Notes under the pieces: generated by a model | Told to the model about the DNA's origin: nothing | Database searches by the model: none | Seen by the model: only the letters and a program-made list of their open reading frames with translations | Source: Orychophragmus violaceus | Taxonomy: Eukaryota > Streptophyta > Magnoliopsida > Brassicales > Brassicaceae | Assembly: GCA_030180135.1 (NCBI GenBank) | Contig: CM058233.1 | Span: forward strand, 55,510,500-55,574,499 | DNA length: 64,000 bases | Reading direction: 5' to 3' | Made by a program: the position numbers and the translations under genes | Shown here: positions 33,379 to 46,091 of the stretch, in pieces | How the letters are laid out: each line of letters begins with the position of its first letter | Position numbering within the stretch: position 1 is the stretch's first letter

Positions 33379-33750
33379 CACAATTGGAACTTTTTCCACA
33401 GTTCTTCTTCCTCTGAACCAAAGCTTGTCAAATTTTATTTAAAAAAAAACTCCCAAGAAAGTCCGTAAAATTACTTGGGAGAAGAGAGAAACTCTGATGA
33501 TGAGATTCCGATCAAACGCAACGAATAGTCTTTATTCATGCACCGCTTGCAAGTGACAAGAAAGGGGGAGAGAGAGAGAGAGAGAGAGAAAAAAAATAAA
33601 AGAAAGAGCTAAGGAAGGTAGTCAAACTCAAGATCCAGCTTCTGACTTCGTCGAGGTTTCTTGAGTTTACACGATAGGGGATCCTCTGGAGACAAGCGGA
33701 TTCAATGTTTCTGCAGGGATTTTGTCTTTATGAATTGAAATCTAAATAGC
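33379..33750 (-). promoter_or_regulatory. 5' UTR exon and promoter region of the TRM-type gene, with (GA)n
   Basis: The first, non-coding exon ends at 33379. A GA microsatellite at about 33569-33589 lies upstream, within the presumed 5' UTR or core promoter; CT/GA tracts are common there in Arabidopsis genes. The exact start of transcription is not visible. Confidence 0.45.
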
Positions 33751-34479
33751 ATTGAATTATCATTTATTTCACTATATGAAGAGATAGGAAGATGAAGCGA
33801 AGGTCCACGTCATCTGAAGAACGGTGTTCCGGTTTCAAAAAAGGACAAAACTACCTTCTGTTTTTCTTTAAATACTCCTCAGCCTTTTCTCTTATTCGTT
33901 TGTTCATTTAATTTAAAATTTTCTTTAAAATTTTTATTCATCGATTTTACTGATTAATTTTTCATATTTGTACCAAATCGGTTTGTTTATTTAATTTTGT
34001 CAAACTATTTGCTGGCAAGAGAATCAAATGTGAGTTACAAAAGCAATAAAACTACGAGAATATTCTCTCTAGGGAAGAAAAATATATTTGGGAACAACTT
34101 TTTTTTTCAATACATTTTCATTCTAAGTGGAATGCAAAGGGTGAATTGCATTAAGTATATCTTTTTTCTAACTTTCTTGTATATTTTGAAATTTTTTAAC
34201 AATTTTGTATCTTTTCAATGTTAAAAAGATCAAAATAACTTTATCCATCACATTCATCACATCTATCTATTTTCTATTTTGTTTTATTTTTTCTTTATTT
34301 TTCTCTTCTTCTCTTTCTTACTTTATCTTTCTTTTTACTCTTCATTTTTTTTAAGGTTGATAGCATTGCAGATATGAGATTTTCGGCAATATAAACTACC
34401 AGAATGAAGATATAATTAGTCGATGTACCGGAATTCAAAAAAAAAACGGAGTTAGTATAGAAGTTTCGAGTGGATAGTC
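33751..34479. other. AT-rich intergenic DNA
   Basis: Only low-complexity AT and T-rich sequence; no gene recognised. Confidence 0.5.
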
Positions 34480-35420
34480 TAGACTAGCTGTTCATAAGAT
34501 CCATCCATGTGGACAATGCGACGATCATGTTACAATATTGTTTTTGGGTGGATGGTGGGCGCAACAAACCCTTGTGTCCACAGATTCACAATCATGTGAA
34601 CTATTGAACCAAGTACGTTATCTATTAGAAACAAAGTTTTTTTACGATTCCTAATCACACAAATAAACACCACATGTTAAATGTTTTCTATGGATATGGC
34701 GGATCGAGTGGGTAGTCTATACTAGATGTCCACATCATCCATCCATGTGGACAATGCGACGATCATATTACATGCTATGCGCTTCCCATGCTATCCACAT
34801 TATTGTGATCCGTGGACACAAAAAGTATGTTGGTTAACCTGTCCATCGAAAAAGCAACATTTTATGGATACTGTTAATCCACGAGTTCACATTTTTGTGA
34901 TATGTGGATATAAAAAGTTTGATGTTTCCACTACTTTATGATTCCTAACCACACAAATAAACATCATATGTTAAATGCTTTCTATGGATATGGCAGATCG
35001 AGTGGGTAGTCTAAACTAGATATCCACAATATCCATCCACGTGGACAATGCGACGATCATATTACATGCTATGCGCATCCCATGGATAAAAAGCGGACAA
35101 GGGTTGTATGTTGTTTCCACTGTCCATCCAAAGAGCAACATTTTATGGATAATGTTTATCGAAAAAGTTCACATTATTGTGATCCGTGGACACAAAAAGC
35201 ATGTTGGTTCCACTGTCCATCGAAAAAGCAACATTTATGGACACCGTTTATCCAAAAAGTTCACATTATTGTGATCTGTGGACACAAAAAAGTATGTTGG
35301 TTAACCTGTCCATCGAAAAAGCAAAATTTTATGGACACTGTTAATCCACAAGTTCACATTTTTATGATATGTGGATACAAAAAGTTTGATGTTTCCACTA
35401 TCCATCCCAAAAACAACATG
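34480..35420. repeat. Tandem-repeat field (units of about 235-300 bp, diverged)
   Basis: The block CCATCCATGTGGACAATGCG occurs near 34500, 34737 and 35033 (last copy CCACGTGG), each followed by ACGATCAT. A second block, TTGTGATCCGTGGACACAAA with AAGTATGTTGG and CCATCGAAAAAGC, recurs about five times between 34800 and 35340. A longer unit beginning CAAATAAACA is shared by 34664-34780 and 34956-35075. No coding meaning was found. Confidence 0.75.
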
Positions 35421-36559
35421 TTATGGACACTCTCATCATGTTACGCACTGTTCATGCATGAGATTAAAAAAAAAAAATATATATATATATATATATAGAA
35501 GTCATAGTGGAACATACCATCAATCAAAATAGCACTTTGTGTCATAAGGACTTTTTTGTCTTTCTACAACACTAAAAGACAAAAATAAAATAAAAAACAC
35601 ATACTATTCACAAAAGATTCACTCAGTGCAATTACTTTGTAAAAAAGATATACTCAGTGCAATTACTTCGGAATGCAAACAGAGTATAAGATGGGATGAG
35701 TTGTTGAAGTACATAGCTAATAGGTACCAAATATTTAAAGACAAATCCTCAAATACGAAAAAACTTAGACAAACAAAAAACCAATCTACCCTATGGTTGA
35801 TAATTATTACAACTAAATCTGAGGGATCGAAACAGTCGGCCACAAAATAGCAAGAAATTTTTTGGCGTGCCACTTTTTTAGTGGAAGTATAAATGTGGTA
35901 TAACTATTTTATCCTTAATAAAATTGCTAGATTTTTTTAAATTAAAACAAAAAATTAGATATTTGTTATTTTTGACTTTTGCCGGCCCGCACCTCTTCCC
36001 CTACCGTAACTGTTTTCCCAATCGCGATTTATTCCTTCACAAAGTTCTACAAATACAAGAAATCCAATCTGAACTCTATAAATTCCCAGTCGTTGTTTCC
36101 ATCTGTTCCACCATCGAAAATTCGTCGTCGACTGCCCATATCTGTTTCATCTATTCTATCCTTTGACATTGGACAATTCTTGAAAAGTGATTTGGGATTT
36201 AGGGATTTTTCTTGATTTTGTAGGTACAATTGGTTTGTACTTTTTTTAATTGGAAGATTATTTATTTTTATCGATAATTTGTGAAACGAAGTTGTTAAAT
36301 CGTGTTGAACATCTCCCGATTGGAATGGATGGAATCATAACTCAGTTCTTTGATATGCATAAAAGGACAAATGATACAAATGGTCTAACTGAGATGCAAT
36401 CGGATAATGGTATAACTGGTATACAAATGGTATAATTGAGAGATTGTAGGAAAACTTGTATATGTAGGATATAAATGATAGATAATCAGATAAATGGTAT
36501 AAATGATATAACTATGACAATTTTTGTAATTCATAATTGGTTTTTTTAATTCTATTTCT
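35421..36559. other. Intergenic DNA, nothing recognised
   Basis: Includes an (AT)n run near 35477-35499 and a repeated TACTCAGTGCAATTACTT near 35620 and 35650. No supported gene. Confidence 0.5.
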
Positions 36560-38215
36560 AGAAGACAATGAAGAAGATCAACACAAACATCTATTTTGAC
36601 TATGGAGGGCACTATACAGAAGATCATGAATGTATTTCAATAAATCATGTCTAGCTAAATCATTTAAGACACCATCTTAGAGAAGATAACTTATTCGGTG
36701 TTAGTAGAGAAGATGTGCAGAAAGATTGCATTAGATGAAACCTCGATGAAGCTGAAATTGAGTTACAGTCTATTTAATGCTCGTAGAGAGTCATATATTT
36801 CAGATGATGAGGACTTTATGTTTATCTAACGCCAGTGGATAAAGAGGAACTTAAACATGTATCGCATGTGGAGTTACTGAATGATGATTTGGAAAAAATT
36901 CAGTAGGTCGATCAACTTTCAAGAACGGAGCAGTAAGTTCAGTTGGTAAGAATTATGGGGAACTGGTCTCAATTGGCAGAGTTGCAGATGCAAATAATTC
37001 AGGATTTCTTACACTTGTTAGAGACGGTGAAATAGCAAAACTACAGAATGAGCCGATTGTTGAAGAGCCAATTATTGAACAACCGATTATTGAAGATCTA
37101 ATGAATTATGCTAACGAATTTGAGGCTATGGATAGCCCTGTGGATAACGATTTGGTTGCTAGGAATGAATTTTTGAGCTTCTAAATCCAACTCCTACAGT
37201 AGAAAGTCAGTATATTGAAGAATGAGAAGATGGTACAGGTATTGAGATATATCAAGAATTTAGTTCTAAGAAGGGAGTGCAAGATTTGATTCAAAGAGCT
37301 GCAAGGAAAAACTATTATGGGATCCATATTGTTAAGTCCGTTACGGATCGACTTATGTTACGATGCATTCAAGCTTCATAAGGTTGTGCATGGTATTTAT
37401 GAGCTGTGAGAATTAAGGAATCACATCATTTTAATGTCATAGTACATGAAGTTGCATACATGCTCACGGGTTGTTGCGAGTACTGATAGTTGTAATACAA
37501 AGGCACACCATAACTAGTAGCAGCTCTTTTGCATGAAGACTACTCGGTCTCCTCGACACCCTGAAACCTAAAATATCATGAGCATTGTTCAAGGAAGACT
37601 TGGTTTTCATGTGTTATACTCTACCGTTTTGAGAAGAAAAAACAACATGTAAGTGATGTGCGGGGAGTCATGAAAAAAGCTACAAGATATTGTATTCTTA
37701 TATGTATACATTGGAGAACGTCAATCATGGGATAATAACAAGTGTGGAACTTGATTTGATGAAAAGGTTCAAATGCCTTTTCATTGCTTTCGGCGCTAGC
37801 ATTGAAGGGTTTAAGGCAATGAAGAAAGTGATAGTTGTAGATGCAACTTTTCTTAAGATTGTATATGGTGGTATATTAGTTTTTGCAACAACTTAATAGA
37901 TTATTCATGCTGAGGGAACTCATGAAAAATGAAAGGAGAACAATTAATATTGGACTCTATTATCTCTATTATAATATTATTTTATTCAGATGTGAGCGTT
38001 AACATATTACAAAATCATTTATGTAGTCCTCCATGAGTTTAAGTAGATTATTCCTATTAAGTCCGAAGAATTGTATGCCTTACCACCAGAGTGCACCAAA
38101 AAGGCAAGAAAAAATCAAGAAATGCGGTGTCCATCGGCTGGAGAATGTCACCGAAAAAGGAGGAGACACAAGTTTGTCCTTGGAAATGACTTAGAGAAGT
38201 GGTTGCAACCATAAA
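36560..38215 (+). pseudogene. MuDR/MULE transposase remnant
   Basis: Pieces appear in the order of plant mudrA. Near 36705-36830 is VCRKIALDETSMKLKLSY; near 37240-37440 the MuDR N-terminal domain (EIYQEFSSKKGVQDLIQRAA, then RLMLRCIQAS and a stop). At 37690-37896 is the start of the MULE catalytic domain (LFIAFGASIEGFKAMKKVIV followed by VDATFLKIVYGG, with the first catalytic Asp). Near 38070-38200 is the C-terminal basic stretch before the zinc knuckle (LPPECTKKARKN, then RKRRRHK). Most of the catalytic and SWIM zinc-finger regions are deleted, and stops are frequent. Terminal inverted repeats were not found. Confidence 0.72.
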
Positions 38216-38669
38216 TTCATGATGAGTAAACATAAGAAATTGAATTCTTGTTTTTGTATCTTGTTGTTTCATAATACTATTTTGATGTTTAGCATTTGTT
38301 GATTTTTCATAAACTATGTTGATATGTAGCATGTGTTGTTGTTTTGTAAACTATGTTGATATTTAGTTTTTGTTGTTATTTTACATAAATACCAATAGAT
38401 TTCTGTTTCGCCTATGTCCTTATCGGTTTCTAATATCATATACAATTAGGTACAACTACCAATAGATTTGGTAAAACTGGGTAATTATGACACGTATGCA
38501 AGTAAATATTTTGTATAGTAAAATATAGTTGATTATACTAAAGAAAGTATTGGATATCATGAATAATGATTTCAAGATAGTAATTAAACATCTTACACAA
38601 TTAAAATAATGTTAGCAAAAAAAGTTAAAATTTTGCAAACATACATTAATTCAGATAAAACACTCTTTA
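38216..38669. other. AT-rich intergenic DNA
   Basis: Contains repeats of the type TATGTTGATATGTAGCATGT between 38290 and 38370; no gene. Confidence 0.45.
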
Positions 38670-39760
38670 TCCTATATATAAAAGAAGAAGAGAGGCTCTC
38701 CTGCGTTGACACGTCAGCCTCCCTTAATTGGCCTACTTTAAATAAAAAATTTCACATCTTCAACATTAATTATTTCATTTAAAGCTATTTAATTTCAATC
38801 AATTACTAAAAAACTACTGAAATATAAATATAAAATAAATAAAATCGAAATTTAATCTTTAAATATTTTAAACTTATAAATTTTATATTATATAATATTT
38901 AAATTAATTTTTATATGATTTAATCGTTTCACAAATAAGAAATAATTAAATTTAAATCATATATATAAAAAAAATAAGTTAGGAGATCAAAACTAGAATA
39001 TTATATTAAATAGTTTAGAACGATTGAAAAAAAAAATTATAACTATTAAATATATATTCAATAAATAATTGAAGTTACAATTAGCAAAAAAAATGAAATA
39101 TGATAAAAATAGAGAAAAAGAAGAGCAAAATAAAATAAATATACAAAATGATAAGCATAAAAAGTTATGGTAATACAAGAAAATATTTATAAAATGATGT
39201 GTAAAAATATTAGAAGGATGATCCACACAAAAATCATACAAACTTAAAATTTATAAAAGATGCAAAAAATACAAAATCATATTATTAAGATAACAAAAAG
39301 AAAATTTTATAAAAAAAACATAAAAACATATTAATTTTAACTCTAAAGTATTTAAAATATTTGTAAGTATTTTTATTGCACATTATTTAAATATTTGTAA
39401 ATATTATTTAAAGATGCAAACATCTCAATTTATTGCACATTATTTTTATTTCATTTAATTTAAATATATATATATATGTTAATAAAAGAAATATGAAAAA
39501 TCATATCCATATTATATATCATAAAACCATATTATATATTATTCTTTCTTGAAAATTTTATATTTATAGTAATATAACATATAGTCTCTTATGAATTTTC
39601 TTATATATATTAATAAAAGAAATATGAAAGGTCATTTCCATATTATATATCATAAAACCATACTATATATCTATATATATAAAGAAGGCTTTTCTCTTTT
39701 CTCCTTAAGCCACCTCATCATCTTAATTTATTACACATTATTTTATTTCATTTAATTTAA

Positions 39761-39791
<31 letters not shown>

Positions 39792-40443
39792 AGAAATATG
39801 AAAAGTCATATCCATATTATATATCATAAAACCATATTATATATTATTCTTTCTTGAAAATTTTATATTTATATTAATATAACATATAGTCTCTTATGAA
39901 TTTTCTTATATATATTAATAAAAGAAATATGAAAGGTCATTTCCATATTATATATCATAAAACCATATTATATATTATTCTTTCTTGAAAATATTATATT
40001 TATAATAATATAACATATAGTCTCTTATGAATTTTCTTATAAGAATAAATCAAAATATTCAAATTAGTATTATAAGAATTTTCTTACTAAAACGTTAATT
40101 AAATATTTCCAAATATCTCATCATCTTAATTTATTGTACAATGTTTAAATCTATATATTATAAATAAGAAAGGTCATTTTAATATTATATATCATAAAAC
40201 TAAAATTTCATCTATATAATTTATCCTCAACCAAATTTATGGTACATTATTTTTATTTTCAGTTAATGCTTTAACTATGTAAGCTTTATTACTAGAATTT
40301 ACTCAAAAATTGTTTAATATTGATTACATTAATTTATTAATATAAATAGAAGCACATATATATATAAAGAAGGTTTTTCTCTCTTCTCCTTAAGCCACCT
40401 CATCATCTCAATTTATTGCACATTATTTTTATTTCATTTAATT

Positions 40444-40481
<38 letters not shown>

Positions 40482-41522
40482 AGAAATATTAAAGGTCATT
40501 TTCATATTATATATCATAAAACCATATTATATATTATTCTTTCTTGAAAATTTTATATTTATAATAATATAACATAAAGTCTCTTATGAATTTTCTAATA
40601 AAAATAAATCAAAATATTCAAATTAGTATTTTCAACTAAAAGGTCTATTAAATATTTCTAAATATCTTATCATCTTAATATATTGTACAATGCTTATTTC
40701 TTTTAATTTAAATCTATATATTATTAATAAAAAGTTCATTTTAATATTATATATTATAAAACTAAAATTTAATCAATATAATTTATCTTCAACCAAATTT
40801 ATGGTACATTAGTTTTATTTTCACTTAATGCTTTAAATATGTAAGCTTTATTACTAAAATTTACTCAAAAATTGTTTAATATTGATTATATTAATTTATT
40901 AATATAAATAGAAGCACCAATAGTAATAATTCAATAATAAAATTAATTTTAAATTAGAAATTTTGGAACAAAATAATAAGAAGAAATGGGGATACAAAAT
41001 GATTAGCAACAAACATCTAAAATAAAAATTAATCTTTATATATCAGTCGACGGCATTATAAAAATATATATTACACTCAATGTTAGAATCAAAGTAAAAT
41101 GCATAATTAGAACAAATATAATCAATTATTCTTTCTTGAAATTATATATTTATAGTAAGATAATGTATAGTCTCTTATAAGTTCACTTATAGAATAAATC
41201 AAAATATTCAAATTAGTATTTTCAACTAAAGAGCCAATTAAATATTTCAAAAAACCTCATCATCCTAATTTATCGCACATTTATTTTATTTCATTCAATT
41301 AAATATTCAAATTAGTATTTTAGTATTTTTAATTAAAAATCAATTAAATATTTCCAAATATTTATTAGAATTCATGATGTTGTTTCAGAATTTTTTTAAA
41401 AAAAAAATATATTTTCTATCCGTTTAACAAATATTAGAATTCAATATATAATTTAGGATTTAAAAAGAATAGTTGTTTATCTTCTTATCCGCTTACCCGC
41501 CCGTAGGGCGGGTTAATTCTAG
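38670..41522 (+). mobile_element. Non-autonomous, AT-rich Helitron with internal duplications
   Basis: The 3' end has a perfect 8 bp hairpin, ACCCGCCC-GTA-GGGCGGGT at 41495-41513, then TAATTCTAG ending at 41522 with T following, the classic Helitron terminus. The likely 5' end is TCCTATATATAAAAGAAG at 38670, preceded by A and followed by GTTGACACGTCAGC. A second 5'-like end, TCTATATATATAAAGAAGG, is at 39670, and a degraded copy begins near 40355, so the block may be two or three Helitrons inserted into each other. No coding sequence is present. Confidence 0.68.
39365..40925 (+). repeat. Direct repeats of a 250-680 bp Helitron segment
   Basis: Segments 39670-40353 and 40354-40920 share the same order of blocks, starting TATAAAGAAGG and CTTAAGCCACCTCATCATCT and ending TTAATATAAATAGAAGCAC. 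A partial third copy covers 39365-39666. Within each, ATTAATAAAAGAAATATGAA and CATATTATATATCATAAAAC recur. Confidence 0.75.
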
Positions 41523-42355
41523 TAATTATAATTAGTGAAATTTACTCTAAATAGTATGAATCTTTAGAGTAATTATTTACTTAGTATCCATAACCCTAAG
41601 TTTACTAACTTAGTGTTTAAGATGTGGAAAATGACATAAATACCCATTTCTAAACACTTACCATTTATAATACATTTACCTTAAAAAATCTTTAAAATTA
41701 TATTTATATCAAAATAAAAACCGAAAATGTCCAAAAAAATAAAAACCGATTTTTTTTAAAAAAAGGAAATAATAATTTAATATTTAAAAAAATGGAAGGT
41801 AAAAAAATGGAAGGTAAAAAAGGATTAATGATATTGAAGAATATTTCCGTTTTTTAATAGAATTAAACTTTCCAATTTTGAAATAATCATATTATTTAAT
41901 TTCCTTTAAGCAATATTTTCGAAAATTTCCATAAAATTAATAAAAAAATATTTTCTAAATTTTAAAAATATATAACAAACTTAAAGACTTATTTCGTTAT
42001 TTTTATAAATTTATTATTAATTAAAAACATTTACAAAATTATTAGTTTATAAATTTTTGGGATTTTAAATTGAAAATTTTCCAAATTGTTTTTTTAAACT
42101 ATAAAACTACTTATTTCTAAAGATGTTGTATTTTAAAAGTTTCATAAATCATTTGCTAAATATTAAAATTTAAATCTAAAATTTCAGAAATCATTTAAAG
42201 CAATAATTAATAACATTAATTATTGCTTTCTTATATGGTAACACGGAATATTTCCGTTTTTTGAATACAATCAAATTCCTTTTTTGTAATAGTCGACTTA
42301 TATAATTGCCTTAAATGATTTTTTTCGAAAATTGCCATAAAACAATAAAATAGTA
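41523..42355. other. AT-rich intergenic DNA
   Basis: No gene recognised; short simple repeats such as AAAAAATGGAAGGTA near 41790. Confidence 0.5.
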
Positions 42356-44503
42356 CTAGATTTTGACCCGCACTTCTAAGTGCGGGTATAATTTTCTTTA
42401 CAAATTTTACTTTTTATTTATTTTGTTAATAGTAGTTTAGATTTTTAATTATGTAATCTAATTTTGATTATAATTGTTTAACCAACATTATAAACAGTGA
42501 GTTATCAATTTAGTTTTTTAAAATAAATTATGTGTTATTTGGAGGAGATATATCGTAAGGATTAAGAGATTAAAATAACGATTTCACATTATATATTTTA
42601 ATTTGTGTTGTATCGTAAGATCATAGTTTGGAAAAATATATATGTGAAAACAACTATTGTAAAAGTTATGTGGTATATGTTTAATTGTTATTTTATTTAT
42701 CTAAAATATTATTTTATAAAATACATGTAGTAGTCGTATATATAATTTGCAAATTTGATGGAACTATCCGTTAAAAACTTCATTCAAACATAAAGCATAA
42801 TTTGACGCTTCAAATATTTGAATAATATAAGTATGAAATCATTTTAATATTTTATTAATTTTAAAATATATCAACTGAAATTATTTACTATATGCGAATT
42901 TTTTTTTAGAAAATTTATAATCGAGATTGGCTAATTAATTTTTCAACCCGTTTAATTAATTAAATATTTTTCAGTTTGATGGAAAAACCTGCTAAAAAGT
43001 ACAATCGTAAAAACATCAATCGTAATATGTGTATATATATATATTTGAAACAAAATAAAGAGATATTAAAATATATTATAAATATATTTTGAATTAAATC
43101 ATAAAATTTTGAATTAAATCATAAATTAGAGAATCTTAATTTATATATAATAGTTGATGTATAAATTATTAATTATATTTATCAATTAATTTGTTTTGAT
43201 TTTAATTAATTAGAAAAGTGGGACCCATTAGATTTTGGTTGTTTGGCTACATGTTTAATAATTGTCTTGTTTGGAAACATGGATTGTAGAGATAATAAAT
43301 CAAATATAAATTGTTTTACAGTTTTACCCTTAATGAAGGTTACAAATCCTAATAATATCAAGGGCAAATTTCGGGAACAACATTTATGTACCATGGCAAA
43401 CCTTCCTGTTTTAATAGTATTGATTTTATAAATTTTAGGAAAATTAATAAGAAACTTATAGACTGATTTGAGTATTTTCATTAATTTATTATTAATATAA
43501 AATACTTACTTAAAAAAATTTATTATTATATAATTTTGGGATTTTAGAATAGAAAAGTTTCCAATATATTTGTAAAACTATAAACCTTCTTATTTTCTAA
43601 AGATATTATGTTTTAAAAATTTAAAAATAATTTTTAAACATTAAAATTTAAATTTAAAAATTCAGAAATCATTCTCTAAACATTAAAATAAAATAAAAGT
43701 TTCAGAAATTATTTTCTAAACAATAATATTTCTTCCTAAGTTTATTTTAAATTTAAAATTAGTGTTAAACAGTAAATAAGGAAACAACTAATAAATCATA
43801 AAAAAAAAAAATTCAGAAAATGTCACGCCACGTCAGTAAGTTTGCAAAATCTGTAAAAATTATTATAAATCTGTAACAAAGGAATAAAATCTGTAACACT
43901 ATAACACTGGTTTAATAATTATTTTGACCCTTTGGTCTTTGTAACGGAGTTTCTTAAATCTGCAACAAATGGAAAAAAAAACAGTAACACTGAAAATAAA
44001 ATCTGTAGTTTAAATCCGCAAAGTCTTGAAAAAACTGCAAACTCATTAAAAAATCTTCAACACTAGCCGGAAAAACGCAAATAAAATCCGTAGAAAATTA
44101 AAAAATCTGTAACAAAATAAATAAATCTGCAACACTACATACTACCTTAGTAATAAAAAAACAACTTTACTCTTTGTTACGGAGTAATATTTTATCCGCA
44201 ACAAAGAAAAAAATCTGCCACACATAAATTAAAATCTGCAACCAAAAATCTGTAAATTTTCAAATAAATCCGCAACCACAAAAATCTGCAACACATGGCT
44301 GCGGATTTAAATTCGTAGGGAAGGTGGCAATTTCGTAAATATATGATTTTTTTTCCAGACATGGAAAAAAGAATTAATGGCAATTCGGTAAAAAAAATTT
44401 TTCCTTCCAAATGGTTATGAGGGTAGTTTAGGCAATAAAATAGAGGAAAAAAGGTCAAAAGATTAGTACTAAGCTAGTAATTGCTCTATTATTTTATACT
44501 AGA
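42356..44503 (-). mobile_element. Non-autonomous Helitron, minus strand
   Basis: On the minus strand the 3' end is a perfect hairpin (ACCCGCACT and AGTGCGGGT around a 4 nt loop, 42366-42387), then CAAAATCTAG ending at 42356, with T after it. The proposed 5' end is TCTAGTATAAAATAATAGAG at 44503, preceded by A. The interior has no gene; 43830-44330 holds many TCTGTAACA or TCCGCAACA units. The 3' end is secure, the 5' end less so. Confidence 0.58.
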
Positions 44504-44539
44504 TAAATAAATTTCCCTTATAATTAAGGATTGTTTTGT

Positions 44540-46091
44540 TGATGTTTAGCATTTATGAATCAAAACAGGAAATATTGATATGAATAAAAAGTTCCTTTCA
44601 ATCACTTCAGCTGCAAGTATACAACCTAGTCTTTGTAGTTTTGAGGTGTCAATCCACTTGGATAATTAAACATACTAAGAATGCATGAGTTCACTCAATC
44701 TAAGTGCAACCAAATTTGTTTGTGGGTTTTTGTAGCTAGTAACTAACAAGTTATCCAGATTTCAAACATGATTAAAAATACAATTCACAAAAATATTCAA
44801 GATTGATTAAAACAGAGTAAAAACAGAGCAAGAAAATGATTTAAGACAATTGATTTAAAACTAAGTTCCTTGGGTTGAGTTTTCGGTTTGGGTGATCAAC
44901 AATCAGTTCAAAAACATTTAACAAACATGGAATGATTTCTTAGGCTAAGAACAACAATTCAAGTTACTCCACTCTCATGATAATAACCATATATCTATTA
45001 AGCATTAACATCAATTCTCATTGGCAATTTCAAGATAGACATGCTTTAAGAACAAGTTCTTATTACCACTAAACACCTTAAACATCAATTCTCATTGGTT
45101 AAGTATGTAAAACACTTGATAAAGATTCAAACATTAACTATACTTCTCAGTACTAGCAACATTCAAGATCAAAAAATTGATTAGCTACTTCAATCCTAGC
45201 ATTAAGAACTTCTAACAAGTAAGAAATCAATGTTTCCAAGTTTTAAGCATCCTAAACCATATCTAGATCACCCTCACCTTTACTCAAACCCAGAAACTTA
45301 TAGAGAACTACTCACTAGCCATAGCAATGACAAAGCAAAACATGTTTAAAGTAAGCAAGAATGATAAACAAGAAGAACTAGAAGATGAACTCAAAAACAC
45401 TCTTAATTGCATAAAAGATTCAAGAAAACTAAATTGTTTGGAGTAGATTATTACAAGAAGTGATATGGCTCTTCTAACACATCAAGAGCCCTTAAATAGA
45501 AGAAAATAGAGTGTAATGGTCGACAACACTCATGTGGAGGGGCTACAAGCCGAAAGCAAAAAAGAAAAAGAGCATGTGGGAAAAAGTTGGTCTCACAACG
45601 ACATCCAGACCTCACTGTGAGATGTCGCTGTGCAGAATCTGGATCCACAGCGACTTCGGGATGTCGCTGTGCAATGTCGCTGTGCAATGTCGCTGTGCAA
45701 TGTCGCTGTGCAGGTTCTTGATCCACAGCGACTTCAGGACGTCGATGTGGGACGTCGCTGGAGCTCCCGCAAAATTTAGCATAATTGTAAAGCGGCATTG
45801 GGACCCCGCTGTACGATGCCGCTGTGCATCTTCTGCATCCGTAAACTTCCACAGCGACCTTGGTACCCCGATGTAGCATTCTGGTCACGATCCTTAGTTG
45901 TTTTTCACTTTGTTTGGGTGTTCTTTTAGTCCCTTCCTCCTCCATTGTCTCTTGGTGCTTCATCATGTCATCCACCACCTACAAAAGAGAAAAACAAAGC
46001 ATATGCACACCTAATGATGCCTAAATGCTTTTTCTAAAGCTAAAACACACTCCAAATCATGATTAAATCTATTCAATATCACAACACATCA
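44540..46091 (-). repeat. Athila 3' LTR (about 1552 bp)
   Basis: Proposed from perfect terminal inverted bases: TGATGT at 44540 and ACATCA at 46086-46091. On the minus strand a polypurine-like AAGTTTGAGAGAGT lies just before the start. There is no second LTR in the window for confirmation. It includes the GTCGCTGTG repeat cluster at 45590-45880. Confidence 0.6.
45590..45880. repeat. Cluster of short CGCTGTG / ACAGCGAC repeats in the Athila LTR
   Basis: ATGTCGCTGTGCA is repeated head to tail about four times at 45660-45714, with inverted copies (CCACAGCGACTTC) at about 45645 and 45725, so long foldbacks are possible. Confidence 0.8.

Noticed and set aside
41590..42355. A further Helitron or MITE between the two Helitrons
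   Set aside because: Only AT-rich sequence without hairpin end, terminal repeat or duplication.
45532..45876. Open frames across the CGCTGTG repeat cluster
   Set aside because: They arise from short GC-rich repeats lacking stops, exist on both strands and resemble no protein.
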